Origin: JAHJDS01 sp964569795
GTDB lineage: Bacteria; Desulfobacterota; Desulfarculia; Desulfarculales; JAHJDS01
Direction of reading: 5' to 3'
NCBI GenBank assembly: GCA_964569795.1
Contig: CAZMVB010000023.1
Coordinates: 1-60,757, forward strand
Length of the DNA stretch: 60,757 bases
Positions 48,739 to 57,809 of this stretch are shown here, one piece after another (position 1 is the first letter of the stretch; every line of letters starts with the position of its first letter). The notes under the pieces were generated by a model, which saw only the letters and a program-made list of their open reading frames with translations, ran no database searches and was not told the origin of the DNA. The position numbers and the translations under genes were made by a program.

Positions 48739-51135
48739 ATGCCCGACAAGACCGAACGAGAGAGCAGAGTCAAGGTCCTGACCAGGGAAAGGGTGGACCT
48801 GTCTGGTCTGGTCAAGCTGACCGAGGGACCGCACGCCGTGGCCGGCCAGTCGGTCATCCGGACCGACGATCCCCTCAAGGTGACCGGCCGGTTGATGTAC
48901 GGCGCTGACTTTTCGGACACTGGTTTCCTGCACGGCAAGATCCTGCGCAGCCCCCACCCCCACGCCCTGATCAAGTCCATCGACGTCGAAGCCGCCCGGG
49001 CCCACCCGGGGGTGGTGGCGGTGCTGACCGCCAAGGACGTTCCGGGCCGCAACGGTTTCGGGGCCATCATCGCCGATCAGCCGGTCATCTGTGGGGACAA
49101 GGTGCGTTTCGTGGGAGACGGCGTGGCCCTGGTGGCGGCCGAGACCGAGAGGGCGGCCCAGGAGGCCCTGGGGCTGATCGAGGTGGACTACGAGCCCCTG
49201 CCGGCCGTGTTCGATCCCCGTGACGGGATGAGGGAGGACGCCCCCCGGATCCACGAGGCGGGCAACCTGCTGTCCGAGGACAGGCTGATCAAGGGGGACG
49301 TCGCCACGGGATTCGCCGAGGCCGACGTCATCCTGGAGCGGACCTATCAGGTGCCCTTCTTGGAGCACGCCTACCTGGAGCCGGACATGACCATGGCCGT
49401 GCCCCAGGATGACGGGTCCATGCTGGTGGAAGGCCCGATGCAAGCGCCCTTCACCTGTCGCCGGAACATCGCCGCGGTCCTGGGCGTGCCGGTCAACCGG
49501 GTGCGCTGCCGGCAGGTGCACATGGGCGGCGGTTTCGGCGGCAAGGAGGATTCGCCCGTGGACCTGGGCTGCCGGGCGGCGGTCCTGGCCAATCACACCG
49601 GCCGGCCGGTCAGGATGTCCCTGGAGCGCGAGGAGGTCACCCTCCAGACGGCCAAGCGGCATCCGATGATCATGGAGGTCAAGGTCGGGGCCAAAAAAGA
49701 CGGCACCCTGACCGCCTTTCAGGGCGTGATCTACGACGAGCAGGGGGCCTACGCCAGCCTGGGACCCAAGATTCCGCCCGCCGGCGGCTCCCACGTTCAC
49801 GCCATGGTGATGATGCCCGGCCCGTACACCATTCCCCACGTCAAGGTGGACGCCTACCTGGTTTACACCAACCATCCCTACGGCGGGGCGATGCGCGGCT
49901 TCGGCGCCCCCCAGGTCCACATCGCCCACGAGCAGATGATGGACGAACTGGCGGCCGAGCTGGGTCTGGACCCGGTGGACATCCGTCGCCGGAACGCCTT
50001 CGAGCAGGGATCGACCACGGCCACGGGTCAGGTCCTGGATCAGAGCGTCGGCCTCAAGGACACCCTCGAGGCCTGCGCCCGGGCCTTTGATTACGAGGCC
50101 CGCAAGGCCGGGCGGGGCTATATCGACGCCCGGAAAACCAAGCGCCGCGGCGTGGGGGTGGGCATGGGCTGGTACCGGACCAGCATCGGCATCGGGGCCG
50201 ACGGCTGCGGGGCCAACGTTTACGTCCACGAGGACGGGTCGGTCCTGCTCTACTCGGGCATCACCGAGATGGGCCAGGGGTCGTTCACGGTGCTGCCCCA
50301 GATCTGCGCCGAGGAACTGGGTGTGCGGGTCGAGGACGTCCGCCTGGTGATGCCGGATACGGACTACGTTCCCGAGTCGGGCCCCACGGTGGGCAGCCGG
50401 TCAACGACCCTGATGGGCAACGCCATCATCCTGGCCTGCCGGCAGGTCAAGGAGTCCCTGGTCGAGGTCGCCGCCGGGATGCTGGAGATTCCGACCGACC
50501 GGGTCGCCTTCCGCGATCGCCGGGTGTTCGACCGGCACGCCCCCGACCGGGGAGTCGAGTTCAAGGCGGTCTGCGCCCGGGCCATGGCCACGGGCCAGAG
50601 GCTGATCGGCCAGGGCTGGTGGACCCCGCCGCCGTCCTCGCTGGACCCCCACACCGGCCAGGGAGATCCCTATTTCGTTTACACCTATTCGACTCACATG
50701 GCCCAGGTGGTGGTGGACGTGGAGACGGGCGAGGTGGAGATCGAAAATTACGTGGCCGCCTTTGACGTGGGCAAGGCCATCAATCCCCAGGCCCTGGAAG
50801 GTCAGATCGAGGGCGGGGTGGCCATGGGTCTGGGCTACGCCCTGATGGAAGAGGTGGTCATCGACCAGGGGGTGATCAAGAACCCGAGCCTCCAGGACTA
50901 CCTGATTCCGACGACGCTCGACGTGCCGGATATCAAGCCGATCATTCTGGAGGTGGAGAACAGGTACGGCCCTTACGGGGCCAAGGGGATCGGCGAGATG
51001 CCCAATATTCCGGCCACGCCGGCGATCCTCAACGCCGTGGCCGACGCCTGCGGCGGCCGGGTGCGTTCGCTGCCGGCCGATCCGGAGGCGGTGTTCTGGG
51101 CCATCCGGGAGGCGGGCGGTCCGCCCCAGGAATAG
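48739..51135 (+). CDS. Molybdenum hydroxylase catalytic (large) subunit, xanthine dehydrogenase family
   Basis: This 798-aa catalytic subunit binds the molybdopterin-cytosine dinucleotide. It has an ~35-residue N-terminal extension, then the ald_Xan_dh domain (DDPLKVTGRLMYGADF, RSPHPHALIKSID), the first Mo domain with QVHMGGGFGGKED and HPYGGAMRGFGAPQ, and the second with EMGQGSFTVLPQI and the catalytic Glu in AKGIGEMPNIPATPA. The active-site loop is GAMRGFG, not the AYxCSFR of form I CO dehydrogenase, so this is not a CODH; it hydroxylates a heterocycle, aldehyde or acyl-type substrate. It starts 37 bp after the small subunit. Confidence 0.94.
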   Translation: MPDKTERESRVKVLTRERVDLSGLVKLTEGPHAVAGQSVIRTDDPLKVTGRLMYGADFSDTGFLHGKILRSPHPHALIKSIDVEAARAHPGVVAVLTAKDVPGRNGFGAIIADQPVICGDKVRFVGDGVALVAAETERAAQEALGLIEVDYEPLPAVFDPRDGMREDAPRIHEAGNLLSEDRLIKGDVATGFAEADVILERTYQVPFLEHAYLEPDMTMAVPQDDGSMLVEGPMQAPFTCRRNIAAVLGVPVNRVRCRQVHMGGGFGGKEDSPVDLGCRAAVLANHTGRPVRMSLEREEVTLQTAKRHPMIMEVKVGAKKDGTLTAFQGVIYDEQGAYASLGPKIPPAGGSHVHAMVMMPGPYTIPHVKVDAYLVYTNHPYGGAMRGFGAPQVHIAHEQMMDELAAELGLDPVDIRRRNAFEQGSTTATGQVLDQSVGLKDTLEACARAFDYEARKAGRGYIDARKTKRRGVGVGMGWYRTSIGIGADGCGANVYVHEDGSVLLYSGITEMGQGSFTVLPQICAEELGVRVEDVRLVMPDTDYVPESGPTVGSRSTTLMGNAIILACRQVKESLVEVAAGMLEIPTDRVAFRDRRVFDRHAPDRGVEFKAVCARAMATGQRLIGQGWWTPPPSSLDPHTGQGDPYFVYTYSTHMAQVVVDVETGEVEIENYVAAFDVGKAINPQALEGQIEGGVAMGLGYALMEEVVIDQGVIKNPSLQDYLIPTTLDVPDIKPIILEVENRYGPYGAKGIGEMPNIPATPAILNAVADACGGRVRSLPADPEAVFWAIREAGGPPQE

Positions 51136-51157
51136 AGACTGGGGTCGAGGAATCATC

Positions 51158-52069
51158 ATGGAGCGTTCCTATCACGCTTATATGCGCCTGGGCCTGGTCC
51201 ATTTCATGGCCTTCCCGCAACTGGCCGGGGGCCTGGGCCCTTGGGAGGAGACGGTGGCCCATGTCGCCCGTGACCCCTTTTTCACGGCCATCGAAATCAC
51301 CCATATCGCCGACCCGGCGGTGCGCGGCCGGGTGCGCGACATCTGTCGCCTGGCCAACCTCTCGGTGGGCTTCGGGGCCCATCCAGCTATCCTGAGCGGC
51401 GGCCTGGATATCAACTCCCTTAAGGAAGCCCAGCGGACCCAGGCCGTGGCCAGGCTCGAAGAGCTTATGGACGAGGCCGTGTTCATGGAGGCGGACAGCT
51501 TTGTCCTGCTTTCGGGCAAGGACCCCGGCCCAGAAAGTCGCCCCCAGGCCGTGAAGGCCCTGGTCAAGTCCTTGGGCGAGCTGTGCGCCTACTCATCTGA
51601 GAAGAACGGCCCGCCGGTGGTCATAGAGGTCTTCGACCGGGAGGTGGATAAATGCTGCCTGCTGGGACCTGCCCCCCTGGCCAGGGAGGTGGCCCAAGCG
51701 GTGCGCAAGGAGCATGCGAACTTCGGCCTGCTGGTGGACCTGGGTCACATCCCGCTGCTGGGGGAGTCGCCCGGCGAGGCCCTGGAGCCGGTCAAGAAGT
51801 ACCTGGCCGGGGCCCACCTGGGCAACGCGGTGCTCACCCAGGGCCTGCCCGGCTACGGTGACTTTCACCCCATTTTCGGCACGGCCGGCAGCGCCAACGA
51901 CGTTCCGGAAATGGTGGAGTTCCTGCGCACCCTGCTGGACATTCAGTTCCTGGACGAGGTGAAGCGGCCCATGGTCAGCTTCGAGATCAAGCCCATGGAG
52001 GGCCAGGATCCACTGCTGGTCATAGCCAACGCCCAGCGGGTCATGAACCTGGCCTGGGCCTTGCTATAG
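51158..52069 (+). CDS. Sugar phosphate isomerase/epimerase-type TIM-barrel protein
   Basis: This 303-aa protein looks like the AP-endonuclease-2 (xylose isomerase-like) TIM-barrel family. Features are an early strand RLGLVHFMAFPQL, FTAIEITHIADP, the metal Glu in PVVIEVFDREVDK, Asp/His in GLLVDLGHIPLLG, AHLGNAVLT, and a final Glu in MVSFEIKPMEG. Related proteins are hydroxypyruvate isomerases, tagatose epimerases and OtnI-type isomerases. The ATG has GAGG 8 nt upstream and is 22 bp after the Mo subunit stop, so it may be co-transcribed. Specificity unknown. Confidence 0.82.
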   Translation: MERSYHAYMRLGLVHFMAFPQLAGGLGPWEETVAHVARDPFFTAIEITHIADPAVRGRVRDICRLANLSVGFGAHPAILSGGLDINSLKEAQRTQAVARLEELMDEAVFMEADSFVLLSGKDPGPESRPQAVKALVKSLGELCAYSSEKNGPPVVIEVFDREVDKCCLLGPAPLAREVAQAVRKEHANFGLLVDLGHIPLLGESPGEALEPVKKYLAGAHLGNAVLTQGLPGYGDFHPIFGTAGSANDVPEMVEFLRTLLDIQFLDEVKRPMVSFEIKPMEGQDPLLVIANAQRVMNLAWALL

Positions 52070-52082
52070 GTTGGGGAAGCGT

Positions 52083-53066
52083 ATGAAGCCCGATATTTTC
52101 GTTACCCGGCGCCTGCCCGAAGGGGCCATGCAGGTGCTGGAGGAAAACTTTGCGGTGCAGTGCAACCCGCACGACCGGGTGTTGACCCGAGAAGAGTTGC
52201 TGGCCGGCGTGGCCGGCAAGGACGGCATCCTGCCCCTGCTGACCGACCGCATTGACGACGAGCTGCTGGACGCGGCGGGCCCCCGGCTCAAGATCGTGGC
52301 CAACTACGCCGTGGGCTTCAACAACATCGACGTGGCCGCCTGCACCCGCCGCAAGATTCCGGTCAGCAACACGCCCGGGGTGCTCACCGACACCACCGCT
52401 GACCTGGCCATGGCCCTGTTACTGGCCGTGGCCAGGCGGGTGGTGCCCGCCGACGCCTATGCTCGGGCCGGCAAGTACCAGGGCTGGGCCCCCCTGCTGT
52501 TCGTGGGGGCGGACGTGCACCGCAAGACCTTGGGGCTGCTGGGTTTCGGCCGCATCGGCTACGCCCTGGCCAGGCGGGCGAGCGGCTTTGACATGAAAAT
52601 CATCTATCACGACGTGGCCCGGGCCGACCCCAAGCTGGAGCAGCAGGTGGGGGCCCGCTTCGTGGACAAGCAAACCCTGCTCAAGGAAGCGGACTTCGTC
52701 TCGGTGCACGTGCCCCTTACGCCGGAGACCAAGCACATCATGGCCGCCCAGGACTTCGCCCTGATGAAGCCCACGGCCTATGTGATCAACACCGCCCGGG
52801 GCGAGGTGATCCACGAAGAGGCCCTGGTGGCAGCCCTGCAGGACGGCCAGATCGCCGGTGCCGGCTTGGACGTGTTCGAGTTCGAGCCCAAGATTCATCC
52901 CGCGCTGCCGGGCATGGAAAACGTGGTGATCCTGCCCCACATCGCCAGCGGCTCCATCGAGACCCGCACCAAGATGGGCCTGATCGCGGCCGACAACCTG
53001 ATCGCGGTCCTGATCAAGAAACATACCCCGCCCCCCACCTGCCTCAACCCCGAGATCTATGCCTAG
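52083..53066 (+). CDS. D-2-hydroxyacid dehydrogenase (glyoxylate/hydroxypyruvate reductase type)
   Basis: This 327-aa NAD(P)-dependent enzyme has N-terminal DIFVTRRLPEGAMQVLEENF, KIVANYAVGFNNIDVAAC, nucleotide site TLGLLGFGRIGYALARRA, catalytic Arg in NTARGEVIHEE, Glu in AGLDVFEFEPK, and His in LPHIASGSIETR. Length and motifs fit GyaR/GhrB-type glyoxylate and hydroxypyruvate reductases. The likely product is glycolate or glycerate, which gives meaning to the glycerate-kinase remnant at 42.9 kb. ATG 52083 with TTGGGGAAGC upstream, 13 bp after the isomerase. Confidence 0.92.
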   Translation: MKPDIFVTRRLPEGAMQVLEENFAVQCNPHDRVLTREELLAGVAGKDGILPLLTDRIDDELLDAAGPRLKIVANYAVGFNNIDVAACTRRKIPVSNTPGVLTDTTADLAMALLLAVARRVVPADAYARAGKYQGWAPLLFVGADVHRKTLGLLGFGRIGYALARRASGFDMKIIYHDVARADPKLEQQVGARFVDKQTLLKEADFVSVHVPLTPETKHIMAAQDFALMKPTAYVINTARGEVIHEEALVAALQDGQIAGAGLDVFEFEPKIHPALPGMENVVILPHIASGSIETRTKMGLIAADNLIAVLIKKHTPPPTCLNPEIYA

Positions 53067-53147
53067 GGGCTTGGATCCGAGGGGAGGTGGCCAAACAAAG
53101 GAATCGAGTCCGCCCTCCTGCCAATCACGAACCCGGGAGATAATCAC

Positions 53148-53549
53148 ATGAAGGTTACCAGGGCTCAAGACGCGCCCAAGAACAAGATCGAAAAGTTCCC
53201 TTACAAGGGCAAGGACTACGAGGTCAAGGACGTGTTCATCCAATGGCTGTCCAACGCCGGACCGGCCGAGAACCCGGATTACGGGCTCCGCCTGTTCACC
53301 GTGGGACCGGGCGGGGAGATTCCCATTCACAAGCATTTCTACTATCAGACCATGTTCATCCTGGAGGGCCGGCTGACCGGATTCACCTTTGACCCCGAGA
53401 CCGACCGGAAGACTGAGGAGTTCGCCATCGGCCCCCATGAGGTGGCCTTCATCCCCACCATGGAACCGCACGGCTTTGTCAATCCCAGCCAGACGGAGGT
53501 CTGCACCTTTCTGTGCTGCATCGCCAACGTCTATGAGGATGAGGACTAG
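53148..53549 (+). CDS. Cupin-domain protein
   Basis: This 133-aa single cupin has metal-ligand motif 1 IPIHKHFYYQTMFILEG (two His, then Gln/Glu region) and motif 2 FIPTMEPHGFVNPS. Preceding strands FTVGPGGE are typical. Catalytic or small-molecule-sensing role unknown; in this operon it may isomerise or bind a small acid or sugar acid. ATG with CGGGAGATAATCAC upstream, 81 bp after the dehydrogenase. Confidence 0.85.
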   Translation: MKVTRAQDAPKNKIEKFPYKGKDYEVKDVFIQWLSNAGPAENPDYGLRLFTVGPGGEIPIHKHFYYQTMFILEGRLTGFTFDPETDRKTEEFAIGPHEVAFIPTMEPHGFVNPSQTEVCTFLCCIANVYEDED

Positions 53550-53697
53550 ACCCGTAGGACGCTGACGGCCCACCAGTTCAAGGCTGGAGGGCACGGGTGT
53601 CGATCTCCGCGTATTGATCAAGGGGCCAGGCGAGATGGCCAGCGGTACGGCCTGGCGTCTATTCCAGAGCCGTTTCCGCTTCTATATAGAAAGACAG

Positions 53698-54060
53698 CTA
53701 ATTTTCTTTTCGGTGGACCGACTGTACACAACCCAAGAATTGGCCATCCACAATTATGGGCGCCACCGCCACTGAGATGGGGTAGCCGTAGGGTTTGGCT
53801 ATATAGTGAAATGGCTCAATTCTGCCTTCTGAAAAGGCCTGGAGCATAGTATCTATCCTGGGGTTGGTTGCCGGCTGTTTGTGGTGGGTGTGTATGTCTT
53901 GGCCTATGTATTCCGGCTTGCGGTCGAGCAACTTGGTAGCAGCCTCATTATAATAGAGCAGAGTCCCCTTGGGGCTGATGATGGTCACTGCTTCTGCCAT
54001 GCAGTCCATGGCCTGGCAGATCAGCCTCATCTGGTGTACTTCGCCCTCATAACTTCCCAT
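53698..54060 (-). CDS. Stand-alone PAS-domain protein
   Basis: This 120-aa protein is a single PAS domain: ICQAMDCMAEAVTIISPKGT (start of PAS core), LLYYNEAATKLLDRKPEYIG, and a beta-sheet end HYIAKPYGYPISVAVAPIIV followed by FLGCVQSVHR. There is no output domain. Start is either ATG 54060 (MGSYEGEV) or ATG 54069; GAGG precedes the first. It is convergent with the cupin gene, and upstream of it lies a remnant-rich region. It may be a free sensor, or the truncated input domain of a lost PAS-containing regulator. Confidence 0.7.
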   Translation of the reverse strand: MGSYEGEVHQMRLICQAMDCMAEAVTIISPKGTLLYYNEAATKLLDRKPEYIGQDIHTHHKQPATNPRIDTMLQAFSEGRIEPFHYIAKPYGYPISVAVAPIIVDGQFLGCVQSVHRKEN

Positions 54061-54069
54061 TTGCCTCAT

Positions 54070-54706
54070 CCCTTTAATCTTGTATTATTTGGCGAAAAGC
54101 TTTCCTTGGACTCGGTTCTGCACTCCCTCTGACCGAGAAGAATAGCATTGTCGGCCTCGAAGTTCAAAGCTCTTCCGACAAGAGCGCATACCAAACCCCA
54201 TGTTGGCCCCATCGCCCTTGCCGCCCTAGCAGGCTGGCCAGCCGAGCGCGGCCCGGTAATGATGACTCAGGGGGAAAGCAGATGCAACGTGCACCCACCA
54301 CCGCCGGCCACGATACGATACCCGGGCTGCGGCCTTGATTCGACGCCGGACAAGCCACTCGATGGACCGGTTGAAATCAGGGCGAAGAACCTCTTTTTGG
54401 CCTTCACCACTTCCAACCATGCGACAGTCTCGTCCCTATCCGCTTTATTATAATTATATCATAAAATTATGGCCTGATCAACGCCGATTTTCCTCAACTC
54501 GCCGCACAATCCAGGCTTGTCGCGTCACCGGCCATCTAAGCGCCATTTGGCCGGGCCGGTTTCAGGTTACCCTTTCCCACGGCCCGCGGCCCTGGAGAAA
54601 ATCCTTGACACCCGAAGGCATGTTTCCATATTTATAAAACGTATTAGTAAATCGTTTCAGGTTTCAGGCCCCCCTGTCTTGCAGCGTTCGCTGACACGGT
54701 GATGGA
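54070..54706. other. Gene-poor stretch with IS1380-like remnant and LacI promoter
   Basis: This 637-bp gap has no intact gene. Minus-strand codons at 54420-54361 encode VGSGEGQKEVLRPDFNRSIE, resembling the first residues of IS1380-family transposases (GEGQ..LRPDFNRSI). After this point the resemblance ends, so it is a 5' relic at best. Towards 54600 the sequence becomes the promoter of the LacI gene. Base composition is visibly lower in GC than the flanks. Confidence 0.45.
54605..54657 (+). promoter_or_regulatory. Promoter and possible operator of the LacI-family gene
   Basis: TTGACA (54605-54610) is followed after 18 nt by TATTTA (54629-54634). Overlapping it downstream is AAACG-N11-CGTTT (54637-54657), an inverted repeat with half-sites resembling LacI-family operators but with a wide spacer. 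The arrangement suggests autoregulation. Confidence 0.45.
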
Positions 54707-55774
54707 ATGGGTCAAGTCACCATAAAAGACGTCGCCCGCCTGTCCCAGGTTTCGCCGGCCACCGTCTCGCTGGTGCTCAACGGCAAGCCCGGGGTGGGCA
54801 AGCAGACCCGCTACCGGGTGCTGCGGGTGGCCCGCGAGCTCAGCTACACTCCCAACCTGGTGGCCCGCTCCCTGGTGCGCAAGCAGTCCGATTCGGTGGC
54901 CCTCATGATCACCAGCACCAAAAATCCCATCTTCCCCGAGATCGGGGCCGGGGTGGAGGAGGTCCTTTCCGAGGCCGGGATGTCGTTGAACATCCTGTCC
55001 ACCTTTGACGACGAGGAGATCGAGGGCAAGAAGATCGAGAACATGCGGGCCCGGGGCACCGACGGCCTGATTACCTCCTGCGCCCTGCTGGACGACCGGC
55101 ACCTCATGGAGCTGGTCCACAGCGGCTTCCCGGTGGTCTCGGTGCTGCGGCGGGTGTACGACGCCCACCAACTGGATTACGTGATCGTGGACAACCTGAA
55201 GGGCGGCTACCTGGTGGTGGAGCACCTCATCCGCCTGGGGCACGTCCGCATCGGCATCATCACCGGTCCGGCCAACACCTCCACCGGCCGCGAGCGCCTG
55301 CGCGGAGCCCAGGCCGCCCTCAAGCGCTACCGGGTCCCGCCCAACCCCCACCTGTTGTTCGAGGGCGACTACTTTCGCGAGTGCGGCTACTTCGCGGCCA
55401 ACCATTTTTTGGGGCTTCCCCGGAAAAAGCGGCCCACGGCGATTTTCTCCTGTAACGACGACATGGCCATGGGCGCGTTCGAGGCCATTTTGGACGCCGG
55501 GCTGAGGGTGCCCGACGACGTGGCCCTGGTGGGTTTCAATAACGAGGAGGCCACCTCGCTGCGCACCGTGGAGATGACCACCGTGGACCAACACTCGGTG
55601 GACATGGGGCGCCAAGCGGCCCAAAGGATATTGCAAAGGATCAACCGGCGGCCCGGCTACCGCAAGCCGTTTAAGGTCACCATGGAGCCGGAACTGGTGG
55701 TTCGCAAGACCTGCGGTTTTCATCTGCGGGGCTACCGCCGGAAGGCCTTGCCTATGCCAAAGTTTAATCCATAG
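54707..55774 (+). CDS. LacI-family transcriptional regulator
   Basis: This 355-aa regulator has N-terminal HTH VTIKDVARLSQVSPATVSLV and the hinge YTPNLVARSLVRKQS, then a periplasmic-binding-protein-like effector domain: SVALMITSTKNPIFPEIGAG, MRARGTDGLI, GPANTSTGRERLRG, PTAIFSCNDDMAMGA, VALVGFNNEEATSLRTVEMTT. The C-terminus is basic (GYRRKALPMPKFNP). It stands 9 bp upstream of the cyclase gene in the same direction and likely controls the cyclase-HisD-SDR operon. The effector is presumably a sugar or sugar-acid-like compound. Confidence 0.95.
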   Translation: MGQVTIKDVARLSQVSPATVSLVLNGKPGVGKQTRYRVLRVARELSYTPNLVARSLVRKQSDSVALMITSTKNPIFPEIGAGVEEVLSEAGMSLNILSTFDDEEIEGKKIENMRARGTDGLITSCALLDDRHLMELVHSGFPVVSVLRRVYDAHQLDYVIVDNLKGGYLVVEHLIRLGHVRIGIITGPANTSTGRERLRGAQAALKRYRVPPNPHLLFEGDYFRECGYFAANHFLGLPRKKRPTAIFSCNDDMAMGAFEAILDAGLRVPDDVALVGFNNEEATSLRTVEMTTVDQHSVDMGRQAAQRILQRINRRPGYRKPFKVTMEPELVVRKTCGFHLRGYRRKALPMPKFNP

Positions 55775-55783
55775 GAGGCTTCA

Positions 55784-56488
55784 GTGACGTTTAAGGGAAA
55801 AATCGTGGATCTCTCGCAGGAAATTTATTCGGGCATGCCGGTTTACCCCGGCCATCTCAAGACAGTGATCTGGACTCACCTGTCCCACGATGAATGCCAG
55901 AGGAACCTTGGAACGGGCTTCTCCTACGAGACCCGCGGCATTCTGCTGTGCGACCACGGTCCGACCCACATCGACTCGGTGAGCCACCTGTCGCGCGATC
56001 CGGAGGCGGAGAGCATCGACCAGCTCAGCCTGGACAAATGCATCACCGAGGGGGTTTGCGTCGACGTAAGCGACGTGGGGCTCAAGACCCAGTTCGGCGC
56101 GGACAAGATCAAGCAGGAGCTGGACAAGCAAGGCCTGAGCATCCAGCCCGGCGACACGGTGCTGTTCTACACGGCCCACTATGACCGCTACTACGGCCAG
56201 CCCGAGTACATGACCGACTACCCCGGCCTGGACCGCGCGGCCACCGAGTACATCATCGACCAGGGGGCGGTGAACTTCGGGGTGGACTCGCCCAGCCCGG
56301 ACATGTGGTACGACAAGACCTACCCCTGCCACAGCGTCTGCGCCGAACGCGGGGTCACCCATATGGAAAACCTGTGCAACCTGGACCAGTTGCTGGGCAA
56401 GCGGTTCACTTTCATCGCTTTGCCCCTGAAGATACGGGAGGGCACCGGATCGCCGGTGCGGGCCGTGGCCATCCTCCCCGAGGACTAA
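55784..56488 (+). CDS. Cyclase-family protein (kynurenine formamidase-like)
   Basis: This 234-aa metal hydrolase of the cyclase family has IVDLSQEIYSGMPVYPGHLK at the N-terminus, the metal motif CDHGPTHIDSVSHL (HxGTHxDxxxH with Pro for Gly), and VLFYTAHYDRYYG. Known members hydrolyse N-formylkynurenine or act on isatin, and others are lactone or amide hydrolases. GTG 55784 is preceded by AGGAGGCTTC. It precedes a HisD-like dehydrogenase, as creatininase follows one in the other cassette, so each cassette pairs a hydrolase with a HisD-like enzyme. Confidence 0.88.
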   Translation: MTFKGKIVDLSQEIYSGMPVYPGHLKTVIWTHLSHDECQRNLGTGFSYETRGILLCDHGPTHIDSVSHLSRDPEAESIDQLSLDKCITEGVCVDVSDVGLKTQFGADKIKQELDKQGLSIQPGDTVLFYTAHYDRYYGQPEYMTDYPGLDRAATEYIIDQGAVNFGVDSPSPDMWYDKTYPCHSVCAERGVTHMENLCNLDQLLGKRFTFIALPLKIREGTGSPVRAVAILPED

Positions 56489-56537
56489 CTCCGTCCATTT
56501 GGCAAAAACCTTTCAACCAGCCGACAGAGGACATCAA

Positions 56538-57809
56538 ATGGCTCTTTACCTGAAACAGGCCAAGGAAAAGCCCGTCGAGGACCTCACCGCGGTGCGCGAT
56601 GCGGTGCGCGCCATGGTGGACAAGGTGCGGGCCGAGGGGGAAGCCGGGGTCCGCTTCTACTCCGAGAAATTCGACAACTGGTCGCCCCCGAGCTTCAAGA
56701 TCTCCCGGGACGAGATCGCCGCGGCCAGGGGCAAGCTCCCCCCCTCCATGGCGGAGGACATCGATTTCTGCCAGGCCCAGATCCGGAAATTCGCCCAGGC
56801 CCAGATGGACAGCCTGACCGAGTTCGAGGTCGAGACCCTGCCCGGGGTGCACCTGGGCCAGAAGATCATCCCGGTGGCCTCCAACGGCTCCTACGTGCCC
56901 GGCGGCCGCTACCCCATGCTGGCCTCGGCCCACATGACCGTGATCACCCCCAAGGTGGCCGGAGTGAAAAGGGTGGTGGCCTGCACCCCGCCGATCAAGG
57001 GCGAGGGCATCTATCCGGCCACCTTGTATTCCATGGCCGCCGCCGGTGCCGACGAGATCTACTGCATGGGAGGCGTCCACGCCCTGGCCGCCCTGGCTTA
57101 CGGCATGGAGGGGCTGGAGCCGGTGGACATGGTGGTGGGCGCGGGCAACAAGTACGTGGCCGAGGCCAAGCGCCAGCTATTCGGCGACGTGGGCATAGAC
57201 CTTTTGGCCGGCCCGACCGAGATCCTGGTCATCGCCGACGACGCGGCCGATCCCTGGATCGTGGCCGCCGACATCCTGGGCCAGGCCGAGCACGACCCCA
57301 ACGCCCGTCAGTGCCTGATCGTGTTCTCCAAGGACATGGCTGAAAAGTGTCTGGCCGAGATGGAGAAGCAGCTGACGGTGCTGCCCACCAAGGACGTGGC
57401 CGGGGTGGCCTGGCGCGACAACGGCGAGGTGGTGGTCGCCGACTCGCCCGAGGAGGCGGTCGAGCTGAGCGACGCCTGGGCCCCCGAGCACCTGGAGGTG
57501 CAGACCGAGGACTGGCGTTACTACCTGGACAACTGCACCAACTACGGCTCCATGTTCTGCGGCGAGGAGACCACGGTGGCCTATGGCGACAAGACCATCG
57601 GCACCAATCACGTGCTGCCCACCATGCGGGCCGCCCGCTACACCGGCGGGCTGTCGGTGGGCAAGTTCGTCAAGACGGTCACCTACCAGTACGCCGACCG
57701 GGCGGGCTCGTTCAAGATCGCCGAGGTGTGCGAGCGCTCCTGCAACTACGAGAACATGCTGGCCCACGGCCTGAGCTGCAAGGTGCGGAAGGAGAAGTAC
57801 GGCAAATGA
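56538..57809 (+). CDS. Histidinol dehydrogenase-family (HisD-like) NAD dehydrogenase, second copy
   Basis: This 423-aa paralogue of the enzyme at 37672 has VPGGRYPMLASAHMTVI, DEIYCMGGVHALAALAYGM, DMVVGAGNKYVAEAKRQLFG, LLAGPTEILVIADD, ILGQAEHDPNARQ (zinc Gln and His), and APEHLEVQ (catalytic pair). By eye it shares roughly half of its residues with the other copy, so they are diverged paralogues and not a recent duplication. It likely oxidises a related alcohol to a carboxylate. ATG 56538 with GACAGAGGACATC upstream. Its TGA overlaps the SDR ATG. Confidence 0.9.
   Translation: MALYLKQAKEKPVEDLTAVRDAVRAMVDKVRAEGEAGVRFYSEKFDNWSPPSFKISRDEIAAARGKLPPSMAEDIDFCQAQIRKFAQAQMDSLTEFEVETLPGVHLGQKIIPVASNGSYVPGGRYPMLASAHMTVITPKVAGVKRVVACTPPIKGEGIYPATLYSMAAAGADEIYCMGGVHALAALAYGMEGLEPVDMVVGAGNKYVAEAKRQLFGDVGIDLLAGPTEILVIADDAADPWIVAADILGQAEHDPNARQCLIVFSKDMAEKCLAEMEKQLTVLPTKDVAGVAWRDNGEVVVADSPEEAVELSDAWAPEHLEVQTEDWRYYLDNCTNYGSMFCGEETTVAYGDKTIGTNHVLPTMRAARYTGGLSVGKFVKTVTYQYADRAGSFKIAEVCERSCNYENMLAHGLSCKVRKEKYGK

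Noticed and set aside
48739..51135. Aerobic CO dehydrogenase (coxL)
   Set aside because: The active-site loop is GAMRGFG instead of the form I AYxCSFR; it is a general xanthine dehydrogenase-family hydroxylase.
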